DNA of 8,572 nt from an uncultured Clostridia bacterium (GTDB lineage Bacteria; Bacillota; Clostridia; Christensenellales; Aristaeellaceae), in assembly GCA_934621485.1 (NCBI GenBank), contig CAKTUS010000109.1, positions 1 to 8,572 of the forward strand, written 5' to 3'. A model generated the notes under the pieces. That model searched no databases. It saw nothing but the letters and a program-made list of their open reading frames with translations, and was not told the DNA's origin. Positions 1 to 6,418 of this stretch are shown in pieces. A program made the position numbers and the translations under genes. Position 1 is the first letter of the stretch, and each line of letters opens with the position of its first letter.

Positions 1-9
1 GAAGCGGCG

Positions 10-77
10 TTACTGGGCCTGCCTTGACCCTGACTCTTTCTTGCGGATTCTTTTCGGCTGATTCTTAAATGCTGTTG
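10..77 (+). repeat. 68-bp repeat, left copy of an inverted pair
   Basis: This stretch is identical, as a reverse complement, to 8505-8572 over all 68 bases. It begins TTACTGGGCCTGCC and ends AATGCTGTTG. Similarity stops sharply at 77: the inner flanks of the two copies are unrelated. The outer limit is unknown, because the right copy runs off the window at 8572; the bases at 1-9 may also belong to the repeat. It lies about 25 bp upstream of the -35 box of the next gene and has no convincing ORF. It is most likely a dispersed chromosomal repeat. Confidence 0.95.
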
Positions 78-101
78 ATTTAGGATTCACATCTTTTGCC
101 G

Positions 102-130
102 TTGACGCAGAAAATCAAAAGTGATAAAAT
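102..130 (+). promoter_or_regulatory. Sigma-A promoter of the secreted-protein gene
   Basis: The -35 box is TTGACG (102-107) and the -10 box is TAAAAT (125-130), separated by exactly 17 bp. Transcription would start near 136-138, giving a short leader of about 28 nt before the ATG at 165. Confidence 0.8.
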
Positions 131-164
131 GGATATAAAGGTAAAAATTGAAAGGGGTATAACC

Positions 165-719
165 ATGAAAAAGCGTCTGTTGGCTTTCCTGCTCGTTGTG
201 TTCGCGGTGATGGCGATGACCGTTCCTTCTCTTGCTGACGACAGTATCAGCGATCTCCAGCTTTCCGGAAGCAACTGGAACGAACAGGGCTGTAAGCCGT
301 CCATGTTGAATTTCGGCTACGCCCGCGTTCCATTGGGGAAAAGCCTGTATGATATGAATAACGAAGGAAAATGTACCACCATTAAAAAATCAATTAAAGC
401 GAAGCAGATTGAAAGCTTGCTTTCCGATGGAAACACCCTTTATATTTATGCCAAGTTTAGTGGAAAGAATATCAATTATCTGGCCGTTGAGGCAAACCTG
501 ATTGTTACGGCTCCTGATGGTCGCTACTATCGCACGGATGACGCGTGGACCATTACGGACTGTTCCGGTCCATACCATTTCAGCTGGTTTTTGGATGTAA
601 CCAAAAGCATGAAAGCGGTGAAAGAGGATAACGGCGGCAGCATCCCGAGGGGTACGTATGATTTTTCCCTGTTCTTCAACGGCGACACCTTTCGCACAGC
701 TACCGTTCAGTTTAAGTAA
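165..719 (+). CDS. Secreted protein of unknown function (184 aa)
   Basis: I do not recognise the family. The start is ATG 165, preceded by AAAGGGG (151-157) at good spacing; an upstream in-frame start near 96 would lie before the promoter's start site. Residues 1-24 form a signal peptide: Lys-Lys-Arg, a hydrophobic core, then a Pro-Ser-Leu-Ala cleavage site before Asp25-Asp26, with no lipobox cysteine. The mature part of about 160 residues has no further membrane segment. It is rich in aromatic and beta-prone stretches and ends in a short strand-like segment (TATVQFK), suggesting a small beta-sandwich, which is inference. Three cysteines are present, the first at 43. The gene is visibly richer in A/T codons (AAA, ATT, AAT) than gltX, leuS or the LCP gene, possibly because of different ancestry or weaker codon selection. 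It has its own promoter and appears monocistronic. Confidence 0.8.
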   Translation: MKKRLLAFLLVVFAVMAMTVPSLADDSISDLQLSGSNWNEQGCKPSMLNFGYARVPLGKSLYDMNNEGKCTTIKKSIKAKQIESLLSDGNTLYIYAKFSGKNINYLAVEANLIVTAPDGRYYRTDDAWTITDCSGPYHFSWFLDVTKSMKAVKEDNGGSIPRGTYDFSLFFNGDTFRTATVQFK

Positions 720-830
720 GCTTTGTCCATCGCATGGGAAAAGGCAAGCGGCGCGTAAGCTGACGAACAACGGTTTTTGTTGCGGCAGCGCCGGTAATCG
801 TTAAAACCAGAAAATTTGTAAAACGCCCAG

Positions 831-890
831 GCTGTCGAAAAAACTGGGAAGCATCGGAGCTCCACCGATTTCCACTGCGAAACCGACGCG
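831..890 (+). repeat. Dispersed GCTGTCGAAAA element, copy 1
   Basis: It aligns by eye with 5873-5950. Both copies have GCT(T)GTCGAAAAA, then CTGGGA(A/G)GCAT, then a hairpin, then ATTT, then CGAA(A/G)CCGAC. Here the hairpin is ATCGG (853-857) with CCGAT (865-869) around a 7-nt loop. The stem sequence differs from copy 2 while pairing is kept. A third, shorter match is at 8318-8335. Confidence 0.65.
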
Positions 891-906
891 CATTGCCTTC
901 GGCGAA

Positions 907-1031
907 CAGGCAAGCGATATTCCGGCGGAAAAAGTTCGCCGGCAGGCGAGTTTTTGGACGGCCTGACTGCAAAGCGGCGTCAACCTGCGGCGTCCTGTGC
1001 TGGCGGCGAATCGGCGCAAAAAACTTGCCTG
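907..1031. repeat. Imperfect inverted repeat with an internal hairpin
   Basis: The arms CAGGCAAG (907-914) and CTTGCCTG (1024-1031) are perfect reverse complements. Inside them, CCGGCG (922-927) pairs with CGCCGG (937-942), extendable by two pairs to a 5-nt loop, and a T5 run follows at 951-955. It could be a degenerate mobile repeat or a weak terminator for the upstream gene; the T run lies 8 nt from the stem, which is too far for a typical terminator. Confidence 0.45.
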
Positions 1032-1063
1032 CTTTGCCATAGTTTGTCGCAAATACGCTACGT

Positions 1064-1092
1064 CTCCCCGGGCACAATAAGCCCCGAGGAGG
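1064..1092 (+). promoter_or_regulatory. Hairpin covering the Shine-Dalgarno of the lipoprotein gene
   Basis: CTCC (1064-1067) pairs with GGAG (1088-1091) of the GAGGAGG ribosome binding site. After one mismatch, CGGGC (1069-1073) pairs with GCCC(C)G (1081-1086), leaving a 7-nt ACAATAA loop with one bulged base. If this forms in the mRNA it would hide the ribosome binding site. It is a prediction by eye with no known regulator. Confidence 0.4.
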
Positions 1093-1100
1093 CGAAACGG

Positions 1101-1655
1101 ATGAAAAAAACATGGATTCTACTGGTAATCTCAGTGCTCTGTTTGGGCTTGTTCACGGCCTGCGCCAGCAACGCCGATACCATGCCCACACAAACTCCTG
1201 CCGCTACCAACACCCCCGGCGCTACCATGGCTCCCAGCCCCACGGTGAACATTACGCCCGCCGCCACGGAAACGCCGGTTGCTGAAACGGGCGTCACTAC
1301 GGTAGAGGATGCCCAGCGGCTGTCGGATGATGTAAGCGAAGAGGTGGAAAAGCTGTCGGAACTGCAAAGCGCCGAAGCTGTGGTTGCCGGCAACATTGCG
1401 CTGGTAGGCGTTACCTACGACAGTCAGTATCAGGAGGGCATGACCGACCGGCTGAAGGAAATGGTAACGTCGCGGGTAGAGGCGATCGACAAAACCATCA
1501 CCGAGGTAAAGGTAACCGACGATGAGACGACTGTAAAGAAAATCGCCGAGCTGCGTAAAAAACTCACTGATGGTTCCATGACCTTTGAAGAACTGCAAAC
1601 CGAGCTGTTGGCCATTGGTTCCGATATGGAGCAGAGCGCCAACGCGAAGAAATGA
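1101..1655 (+). CDS. YhcN/YlaJ-like sporulation lipoprotein (184 aa)
   Basis: The start is ATG 1101 behind a GAGGAGG site (1086-1092). Residues 1-20 form a lipoprotein signal with a lipobox-like L-F-T-A followed by Cys21, the predicted lipidated residue; Phe at -3 is slightly atypical. Residues about 26-65 are a Thr/Pro/Ala-rich linker, probably extended outside the membrane. The C-terminal domain (about 66-184) follows the YhcN/YlaJ pattern: a helix with repeated acidic residues, a strand reading AEAVVAGNIALVGVTY, an amphipathic helix (TDRLKEMVTSRVEAID), then a strand ITEVKVTDD and a closing helix with an IAELRKKLTDG turn. In Bacillus this family consists of forespore or spore-coat/cortex lipoproteins. 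Here the spore role is inferred from family resemblance alone. No sporulation-sigma promoter could be recognised upstream. A terminator follows at 1722-1750. Confidence 0.75.
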   Translation: MKKTWILLVISVLCLGLFTACASNADTMPTQTPAATNTPGATMAPSPTVNITPAATETPVAETGVTTVEDAQRLSDDVSEEVEKLSELQSAEAVVAGNIALVGVTYDSQYQEGMTDRLKEMVTSRVEAIDKTITEVKVTDDETTVKKIAELRKKLTDGSMTFEELQTELLAIGSDMEQSANAKK

Positions 1656-1662
1656 AAAAACA

Positions 1663-1702
1663 GCAGCGCAGACCCTTTACGCAACGGGCGGGTCTGCGCT
1701 GC
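1663..1702. other. 13-bp perfect hairpin after the lipoprotein gene
   Basis: GCAGCGCAGACCC (1663-1675) and GGGTCTGCGCTGC (1690-1702) are exact reverse complements around a 14-nt loop. There is no T run on the + side, but an A6 run precedes it, so it has a terminator-like U run only when read on the minus strand. It may also act as a 3'-end stabilising stem for the + transcript, with termination at the next hairpin. Confidence 0.65.
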
Positions 1703-1721
1703 GCATATAGAGGGAAAACAC

Positions 1722-1750
1722 GCTTTCCGTTTGGGCGGAAGGCATTTTTT
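1722..1750 (+). terminator. Intrinsic terminator of the lipoprotein gene
   Basis: GCTTTCCG (1722-1729) pairs with CGGAAGGC (1736-1743), including one G-T pair, around a 6-nt loop. T6 follows at 1745-1750. It is well placed to stop transcription before the gltX promoter. Confidence 0.8.
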
Positions 1751-1855
1751 ACTGCTTGACCGCTGCTTTTGTCATGCTGCGCCAAGGGGGAGACAAGTCC
1801 CGCCTGCAACAGGGGAAAAGGCACGAAGAAATTCCCACTTTTGAAAGGCAAACCA

Positions 1856-1884
1856 TCGACAAAACGTGCAAAATTCGGTATAAT
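1856..1884 (+). promoter_or_regulatory. Sigma-A promoter of the gltX-leuS operon
   Basis: The -35 box is TCGACA (1856-1861), the spacer is 17 bp, and the -10 box is a consensus TATAAT (1879-1884). Transcription should start near 1890, giving a leader of about 45 nt. That is too short for a T-box. The leader contains a perfect 10-bp palindrome, ATGAGCTCAT, at 1911-1920. Confidence 0.88.
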
Positions 1885-1934
1885 TTGAAATTGGTTACGC
1901 TTTATTTTTAATGAGCTCATGAAGGAGGCGCCCC

Positions 1935-3401
1935 ATGACCGTTCGCACCCGGTTTGCTCCCAGCCCTACGGGCTATCTGCATCTGGGCGGCCTGCGTACC
2001 GCCCTGTACACCTACCTGTTCGCCAAGAAGAATGGCGGCAGGTTTATTCTGCGCATTGAGGATACCGATCAGGAACGCGAGGTTCCGGGCGCTGTGGAGC
2101 TGATCTATAAAAGCCTGCGGGAAGCGGGCTTGTACTATGATGAGGGCCCGGATGTGGGCGGCGACTACGGCCCCTACATTCAGACCCAGCGCCGGGAGCT
2201 GTACATGCCCTACGCCATGCAGCTGGTGGAAAAGGGCGCGGCCTACCCCTGCTTCTGCACCAAGGAGGAATTGCAGCAGCGCCGGGATGAAGCCACAGCC
2301 CACGGCGAACAGTGGAAGTACGACAAGCACTGCCTGCACATTCCCAAGGAAGAAGCCCTGCGGCGCATGCAAAGCGGCGAACCTTTTGTGATCCGCCAGA
2401 ACATTCCCACCGAGGGCACCGCAGGCTTTGACGACGCGCTGTACGGCCGGGTGGACGTACCCTGCGACACCCTGGACGACAACGTGCTGATGAAGGCGGA
2501 CGGCCTGCCTACCTACAACTTTGCCAACGTCATCGACGACCATCTGATGGGCATCACCCACGTGATGCGCGGCACGGAGTACCTGTCCAGCGCGCCCAAG
2601 TACAACCTGCTGTATGAAGCCTTCGGCTGGGAGGTGCCCACCTACATTCACCTGAGCCCCGTCATGAAGGACGCCAGCCGCAAGCTGAGCAAGCGCTACG
2701 GAGACCCCAGCTTTGAGGATTTGCTGAACGAAGGCTATGTGAAGGACGCCATCATCAACTTTATCGCTCTGTTGGGCTGGTGCCCGGATGTGAAAAAGTA
2801 TGGCGACAAGGAATTCTTCACCATGGACGAGCTCATCGAAGCCTTCGAGCTGAGCGGCCTGAGCAAATCCCCCGCCATTTTCAACACCGAAAAGCTGGTG
2901 TGGTTCAACCATGAGTACATCAGCAGAATGCCGCTGGAGGAATACCAGAAGCTGGCTACCCCCTGGTTTGACAAGGCGCTGGCGGGCAAGAACATCGACT
3001 ACGCCATGCTGTCCACCCTGATGCACACCCGCACCGAAGTATTGAACCGGGTGCCCGATCAGGTACGCTTCCTGGCGGAACTGCCGGAGTACGATATCGC
3101 GATCTACACCCACAAAAAGATGAAGACGGACCCGGAAATCAGCCTGAAAGCCCTTCAGATGGCTCGTCCCGCCCTGGCCGCCATTGACGACTTTACCGAG
3201 GAAAACGTGAAGGCCGCCCTGATGGCCCTGGCGCAGGAAAACGAAATGAAGACCGGCCAAATCATGTGGCCTGTGCGCATCGCCATTTCCGGCCTGGCCT
3301 CCACCCCCGGCGGCGCAACCGAAATTGCCTATCTGATTGGCAAGGAAGAAACCCTGCGCCGAATTGATTTGGGCATTGAGAAGCTTTCAACAAAGGAGTG
3401 A
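1935..3401 (+). CDS. gltX: Glutamyl-tRNA synthetase (GluRS)
   Basis: A cytoplasmic class I aminoacyl-tRNA synthetase that attaches glutamate to tRNA-Glu using ATP. In bacteria without GlnRS it also mischarges tRNA-Gln, which GatCAB then amidates; which type this is cannot be read here. The start is ATG 1935 with AAGGAGG (1922-1928) 6 nt upstream. The N-terminal FAPSPTGYLHLGG (7-19) contains the HIGH-type motif as HLGG (16-19). The KMSKS-type loop is KLSKR at 250-254. A zinc-site pattern Cys106-x-Cys108 ... Cys133-x-His135 has the same spacing as the zinc site of E. coli GluRS. The catalytic Rossmann domain covers roughly residues 1-320, and the rest is the helical anticodon-binding region. 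Its 488 residues are normal for the family, and all key motifs look intact. leuS begins 5 bp after the stop, so the two are co-transcribed. Confidence 0.97.
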   Translation: MTVRTRFAPSPTGYLHLGGLRTALYTYLFAKKNGGRFILRIEDTDQEREVPGAVELIYKSLREAGLYYDEGPDVGGDYGPYIQTQRRELYMPYAMQLVEKGAAYPCFCTKEELQQRRDEATAHGEQWKYDKHCLHIPKEEALRRMQSGEPFVIRQNIPTEGTAGFDDALYGRVDVPCDTLDDNVLMKADGLPTYNFANVIDDHLMGITHVMRGTEYLSSAPKYNLLYEAFGWEVPTYIHLSPVMKDASRKLSKRYGDPSFEDLLNEGYVKDAIINFIALLGWCPDVKKYGDKEFFTMDELIEAFELSGLSKSPAIFNTEKLVWFNHEYISRMPLEEYQKLATPWFDKALAGKNIDYAMLSTLMHTRTEVLNRVPDQVRFLAELPEYDIAIYTHKKMKTDPEISLKALQMARPALAAIDDFTEENVKAALMALAQENEMKTGQIMWPVRIAISGLASTPGGATEIAYLIGKEETLRRIDLGIEKLSTKE

Positions 3402-3406
3402 CCATC

Positions 3407-5827
3407 ATGTGTGAACGTCCCGCCTATAACCCGGAAGCCATTGAAAAAAAGTGGCAGAAAAAATGGGCGGAAACCGGCGTGTTCAACGCGCAGTTTCCCT
3501 CGGATAAGCCTAAGTACTATTGCCTGATTGAGTTCCCCTATCCCAGCGGCAACGGCCTGCACGTGGGTCATCCCCGCTCCAACACGGCGCTGGACATTAT
3601 TGCCCGCAAGCGCCGCATGGAAGGCTATAACGTGCTCTACCCCATCGGCTACGACGCCTTCGGTCTGCCCACGGAAAACTTCGCCATCAAGAACCATGTG
3701 CATCCTGCCGTGGTTACCAAAAAGAACATCGACCATTTTCGGGATCAGCTCCAGCGCCTGGGCTTCAGCTTTGACTACACCCGGGAGATTAACACCACCG
3801 ATCCCGGCTATTACAAGTGGACCCAGTGGATTTTCTTGAAGCTTTTGGAAAACGGCCTGGCCTACAAGGCGGAAATGCCCATCAACTGGTGCACCAGCTG
3901 CAAGTGCGGCCTGGCCAATGAAGAAGTGGTCAACGGCGTGTGCGAGCGTTGCGGCAGCCAGGTGGTACGCAAGGTGAAGAGCCAGTGGATGCTGAAGATC
4001 ACCGCCTACGCGCAGAAGCTGCTGGACGGGCTGGACCATGTGGACTTCATTGATGCGGTGAAAACCCAGCAACGCAACTGGATTGGCCGCAGCGAGGGCG
4101 CGGAGGTGGATTTTGCCGTCGCCGGTAAGGAGGACAAGCTGCGGGTGTTCACCACCCGGCCGGACACCCTGTTCGGCGCCACCTACATGGTGGTCAGCCC
4201 CGAACACCCCATGCTGGAAAAGTATCAGGCCGATATCGCCAACTATGCCGACATCGTGGCCTACCGGGCCGAGGCCGCCAAAAAGAGCGACCTGGAGCGC
4301 ACTGAGCTGAACAAGGAAAAAACCGGCGTGGAAATCAGCGGTCTGCGTGCCGTAAACCCCGTAACCGGCAAGGAAATTCCCATCTGGGTCAGCGACTATG
4401 TGCTCATGAGCTATGGCACCGGCGTCATTATGGCCGTGCCTGCGCACGACACCCGCGACTATGCTTTCGCCAAGAAATTCGGCATCCCCATGGTGGAGGT
4501 GGTGGCCGGCGGCGATATCACCAACGAAGCCTATACCGATATCGTGGACGGCGTGATGGTGAACTCCGGTTTTCTCAACGGGCTGCGGGTGCCTGAGGCC
4601 AAGAAGGCCATTATCGACTGGCTGGAAAAAGAGGGCGTAGGCCAGCGCAAGATCAACTACAAGCTGCGCGACTGGGTGTTCAGCCGTCAGCGCTACTGGG
4701 GAGAACCCATCCCGGTGGTGCACTGCCCTCACTGCGGCACCGTGCCCGTACCGGAGGAGCAGCTGCCGGTGCTGCTGCCCAACGTCGAGAATTATGAGCC
4801 CACCGACAGCGGCGAAAGCCCCCTGTCCACCATGACCGATTGGGTGAACACCACCTGCCCTCACTGCGGCGGCCCCGCCAAACGGGAAACCGACACCATG
4901 CCTCAGTGGGCCGGCAGCAGCTGGTACTTCCTGCGTTATTGCGACCCCCACAACGACAAGGCTTTTGCCAGCAAGGAAGCGCTGGACTACTTTATGCCCG
5001 TGGACTGGTACAACGGCGGCATGGAGCACACCACCCTGCACCTGCTGTACAGTCGGTTCTGGCACCTGTTTTTGCACGACCAGGGCCTGGTGTCCGCACC
5101 GGAACCCTATCAGAAGCGCACCAGCCACGGCATGATTCTGGGCGAGAACAACGAAAAAATGTCCAAGAGCCGGGGCAACGTCATCAACCCGGACGATATT
5201 GTGAACGAGATTGGCGCGGATGCCTTCCGCGTGTACGAAATGTTCATGGGCGCGTTTGACCAGGCCATTCCGTGGAGCACCAACGGCGCTCGCGGCTGCC
5301 GCCGCTTCCTGGACCGTGTATGGCGGCTTCAGGACATGGTGAAGGATGGCCAGGGCTATTCCAAGGCCCTGACCCCTCTGATGCATGAGACCATCAAAAA
5401 GGTGAGCGAGGACTACGAGGCCATGAAGTTTAACACGGCCATCGCCGCCATGATGAGCCTGGTTAACGAGTTCTATAACGCCGGCGGAGCCACCCGGGAC
5501 GAGCTGCGCACCCTGATTTTGCTGCTGAGCCCCGTTGCACCCCATATCTGCGAGGAAATGTGGCAATCCATGGGCTTTGGCAACGGGCTGGTTTTTGAGC
5601 CCTGGCCCAAGTACGATGAAGCGGCAATGAAGCGCAGCGAGGTGGAAATCGCCGTGCAGCTGAATGGCAAGGTACGCGGCCATATCATGGTCAGTCCCGA
5701 CCTGACCCGTGAAGCCGCTCAGGTTCAGCTGCCCCAGCATCCCGAGGTGCAGCGCCTGGTGGGCGACAAGACAATTGTAAAGCTCATCTTTGTGCCCGGC
5801 CGGTTGTGCAACCTGATTGTAAAATGA
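3407..5827 (+). CDS. leuS: Leucyl-tRNA synthetase (LeuRS)
   Basis: A cytoplasmic class I synthetase that charges tRNA-Leu and hydrolyses mischarged products. I chose ATG 3407, with AAGGAG (3393-3398) 8 nt upstream; the in-frame GTG at 3398 overlaps that Shine-Dalgarno and is unlikely. The product has 806 residues, normal for bacterial LeuRS. The HIGH motif is HVGH (52-55), and KMSKS is 584-588. A first zinc-type knuckle has Cys162/165/167 with Cys179 and Cys182. A second has CPHC at 440-443 and 484-487. The CP1 editing domain (about 220-410) shows TTRPDT (249-254) and AHDTRD (346-351); Asp351 matches the editing aspartate, so proofreading should be active. The signature SRQRYWGEPIP precedes His439. 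The C-terminal QLNGKVRG segment is the usual tRNA-contacting end. No T-box precedes it. Confidence 0.98.
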   Translation: MCERPAYNPEAIEKKWQKKWAETGVFNAQFPSDKPKYYCLIEFPYPSGNGLHVGHPRSNTALDIIARKRRMEGYNVLYPIGYDAFGLPTENFAIKNHVHPAVVTKKNIDHFRDQLQRLGFSFDYTREINTTDPGYYKWTQWIFLKLLENGLAYKAEMPINWCTSCKCGLANEEVVNGVCERCGSQVVRKVKSQWMLKITAYAQKLLDGLDHVDFIDAVKTQQRNWIGRSEGAEVDFAVAGKEDKLRVFTTRPDTLFGATYMVVSPEHPMLEKYQADIANYADIVAYRAEAAKKSDLERTELNKEKTGVEISGLRAVNPVTGKEIPIWVSDYVLMSYGTGVIMAVPAHDTRDYAFAKKFGIPMVEVVAGGDITNEAYTDIVDGVMVNSGFLNGLRVPEAKKAIIDWLEKEGVGQRKINYKLRDWVFSRQRYWGEPIPVVHCPHCGTVPVPEEQLPVLLPNVENYEPTDSGESPLSTMTDWVNTTCPHCGGPAKRETDTMPQWAGSSWYFLRYCDPHNDKAFASKEALDYFMPVDWYNGGMEHTTLHLLYSRFWHLFLHDQGLVSAPEPYQKRTSHGMILGENNEKMSKSRGNVINPDDIVNEIGADAFRVYEMFMGAFDQAIPWSTNGARGCRRFLDRVWRLQDMVKDGQGYSKALTPLMHETIKKVSEDYEAMKFNTAIAAMMSLVNEFYNAGGATRDELRTLILLLSPVAPHICEEMWQSMGFGNGLVFEPWPKYDEAAMKRSEVEIAVQLNGKVRGHIMVSPDLTREAAQVQLPQHPEVQRLVGDKTIVKLIFVPGRLCNLIVK

Positions 5828-5834
5828 AAAAAAG

Positions 5835-5870
5835 ACCGCCGCGTTTCTGGAAACGGAAACGCGGCGGTTT
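5835..5870 (+). terminator. Terminator hairpin after leuS
   Basis: ACCGCCGCGTTTC (5835-5847) pairs perfectly with GAAACGCGGCGGT (5856-5868), a 13-bp stem with an 8-nt loop, starting 8 bp after the leuS stop. The following T run is short (TTT, then CAGCTTGT). On the minus strand a T7 run follows the stem, so it is probably bidirectional and could also stop transcripts coming from the LCP side. Confidence 0.8.
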
Positions 5871-5872
5871 CA

Positions 5873-5950
5873 GCTTGTCGAAAAACCCCTGGGAGGCATA
5901 GGAGGGCCGCAGCCCTCCTATTTTGATTCCGAAGCCGACAGACACGCCGC
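5873..5950 (+). repeat. Dispersed GCTGTCGAAAA element, copy 2
   Basis: It begins GCTTGTCGAAAAACCCC and continues GGGAGGCAT into a perfect 10-bp hairpin: ATAGGAGGGC (5898-5907) with GCCCTCCTAT (5912-5921), loop CGCA, then a TTT run and GATTCCGAAGCCGAC. The order of parts matches copy 1 at 831-890. It abuts the leuS terminator and overlaps the first direct repeat from 5929. The hairpin with its T run could act as a second terminator for leuS. Confidence 0.65.
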
Positions 5951-6007
5951 CGATTTTTCCCCCCAAGGGTTTTTGGCAGCCTGGAAGCTTGCACAACAAG
6001 GCTTACA
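5929..6007 (+). repeat. Direct repeat copy A (79 bp)
   Basis: It is nearly identical to 6070-6146. The differences are two extra T in the first T run (five against three) and one T/C change in the second (GGTTTTTGGC against GGTTTTCGGC). It starts CCGAAGCCGACAGAC and ends CAACAAGGCTTACA. The centre has a run of C and a run of T. Confidence 0.92.
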
Positions 6008-6069
6008 TGTGTGCCTGCGCCGCGCCCGGGCAGGAAAGAGCATAAGGAAAGCCTTACCGTGCAAGACTG

Positions 6070-6146
6070 CCGAAGCCGACAGACACGCCGCCGATTTCCC
6101 CCCAAGGGTTTTCGGCAGCCTGGAAGCTTGCACAACAAGGCTTACA
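6070..6146 (+). repeat. Direct repeat copy B (77 bp)
   Basis: Second copy, in the same orientation, 62 bp after copy A. The spacer carries inverted arms, AAGGCTT (5998-6004, the tail of copy A) and AAGCCTT (6049-6055), plus a CCTGC/GCAGG pair inside. The arrangement looks like tandem insertion or duplication of a small non-coding repeat unit. Confidence 0.92.
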
Positions 6147-6216
6147 GTAAGGAATCCTAAACAGCAGGGAATGAGACTCGCCGGTTTCCGCCAGAGCGCG
6201 CTTGAGGTTCCTTCAG

Positions 6217-6242
6217 GCCAAACGCACATCCTTGCGTTTGGC
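6217..6242. other. 10-bp perfect hairpin
   Basis: GCCAAACGCA (6217-6226) pairs with TGCGTTTGGC (6233-6242) around a CATCCT loop. On the + side a T5 run follows only after 8 GC-rich bases (6251-6255). On the minus side there is no T run. It is therefore not a clear terminator for either neighbour. Confidence 0.6.
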
Positions 6243-6332
6243 AGCCCGGCTTTTTGCGCCCTTTAGCTGTCAAGAGACAAAGCGGGTGTTTGAGCATAGT
6301 GGGAACGGCTTGCCCTCGCCCGTTTCACTCCG

Positions 6333-6395
6333 CCGGCAGTGCGATTGCCCAGAATGGCTGCGTCCGTTGGGGCCGTTGTCCTCTCACACTGCCGG
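6333..6395. other. Compound stem-loop downstream of the LCP gene
   Basis: The outer stem CCGGCAGTG (6333-6341) pairs with CACTGCCGG (6387-6395). Inside, after an internal loop, AATGGC (6354-6359) can pair with GCCGTT (6373-6378), including one T-G pair. It lies 24 bp beyond the LCP stop on the minus transcript. It could be the 3' end structure of that mRNA, a small palindromic repeat or part of an RNA. There is no U run to make it a standard terminator. Confidence 0.45.
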
Positions 6396-6418
6396 GAATT
6401 GACAAAGACGGCCGGCCC

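Larger units (their letters stand above)
720..1100. other. Repeat-rich intergenic region without a supported gene
   Basis: About 380 bp separate the two exported-protein genes. The region contains one copy of a dispersed GCTGTCGAAAA element (831-890), an imperfect inverted repeat (907-1031) and a hairpin over the next gene's ribosome binding site (1064-1091). Short ORFs here lack ribosome binding sites and recognisable protein features. I see no clear sigma-A promoter for the downstream gene and no canonical terminator for the upstream one. Confidence 0.6.
5871..6418. other. Repeat- and hairpin-rich gap between convergent genes
   Basis: About 550 bp between the leuS terminator and the LCP stop codon. 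It holds a dispersed element (5873-5950), two 77-79 bp direct repeats (5929-6007 and 6070-6146) and hairpins at 5898-5921, 6217-6242 and 6333-6395. Short ORFs on both strands encode peptides created by the repeats, with no ribosome binding sites, so I call no gene here. No canonical terminator was found directly after the LCP gene. Confidence 0.6.

Noticed and set aside
761..780. Possible terminator AACAA/TTGTT after the secreted-protein gene
   Set aside because: Only five A/T-rich pairs with no U run beyond the stem; too weak.
1911..1922. Three-codon upstream frame in the gltX leader
   Set aside because: No ribosome binding site precedes it; kept only as a remark in the operon finding.
1917..3260. 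447-codon open frame on the minus strand opposite gltX
   Set aside because: Same reasoning: an antisense shadow of an intact, motif-complete gltX.
3329..5740. 803-codon open frame on the minus strand opposite leuS
   Set aside because: leuS on the + strand has all synthetase motifs; the antisense frame is low-complexity His/Val/Gly-rich and has no plausible start site. It is a by-product of GC-biased codon use.
5725..6229. Overlapping minus-strand small ORFs with repeated PLGG/RRVCRL-type peptides
   Set aside because: The peptide repeats come from the two direct DNA repeats being read in frame, and the frames run into the leuS end and terminator. No ribosome binding site.
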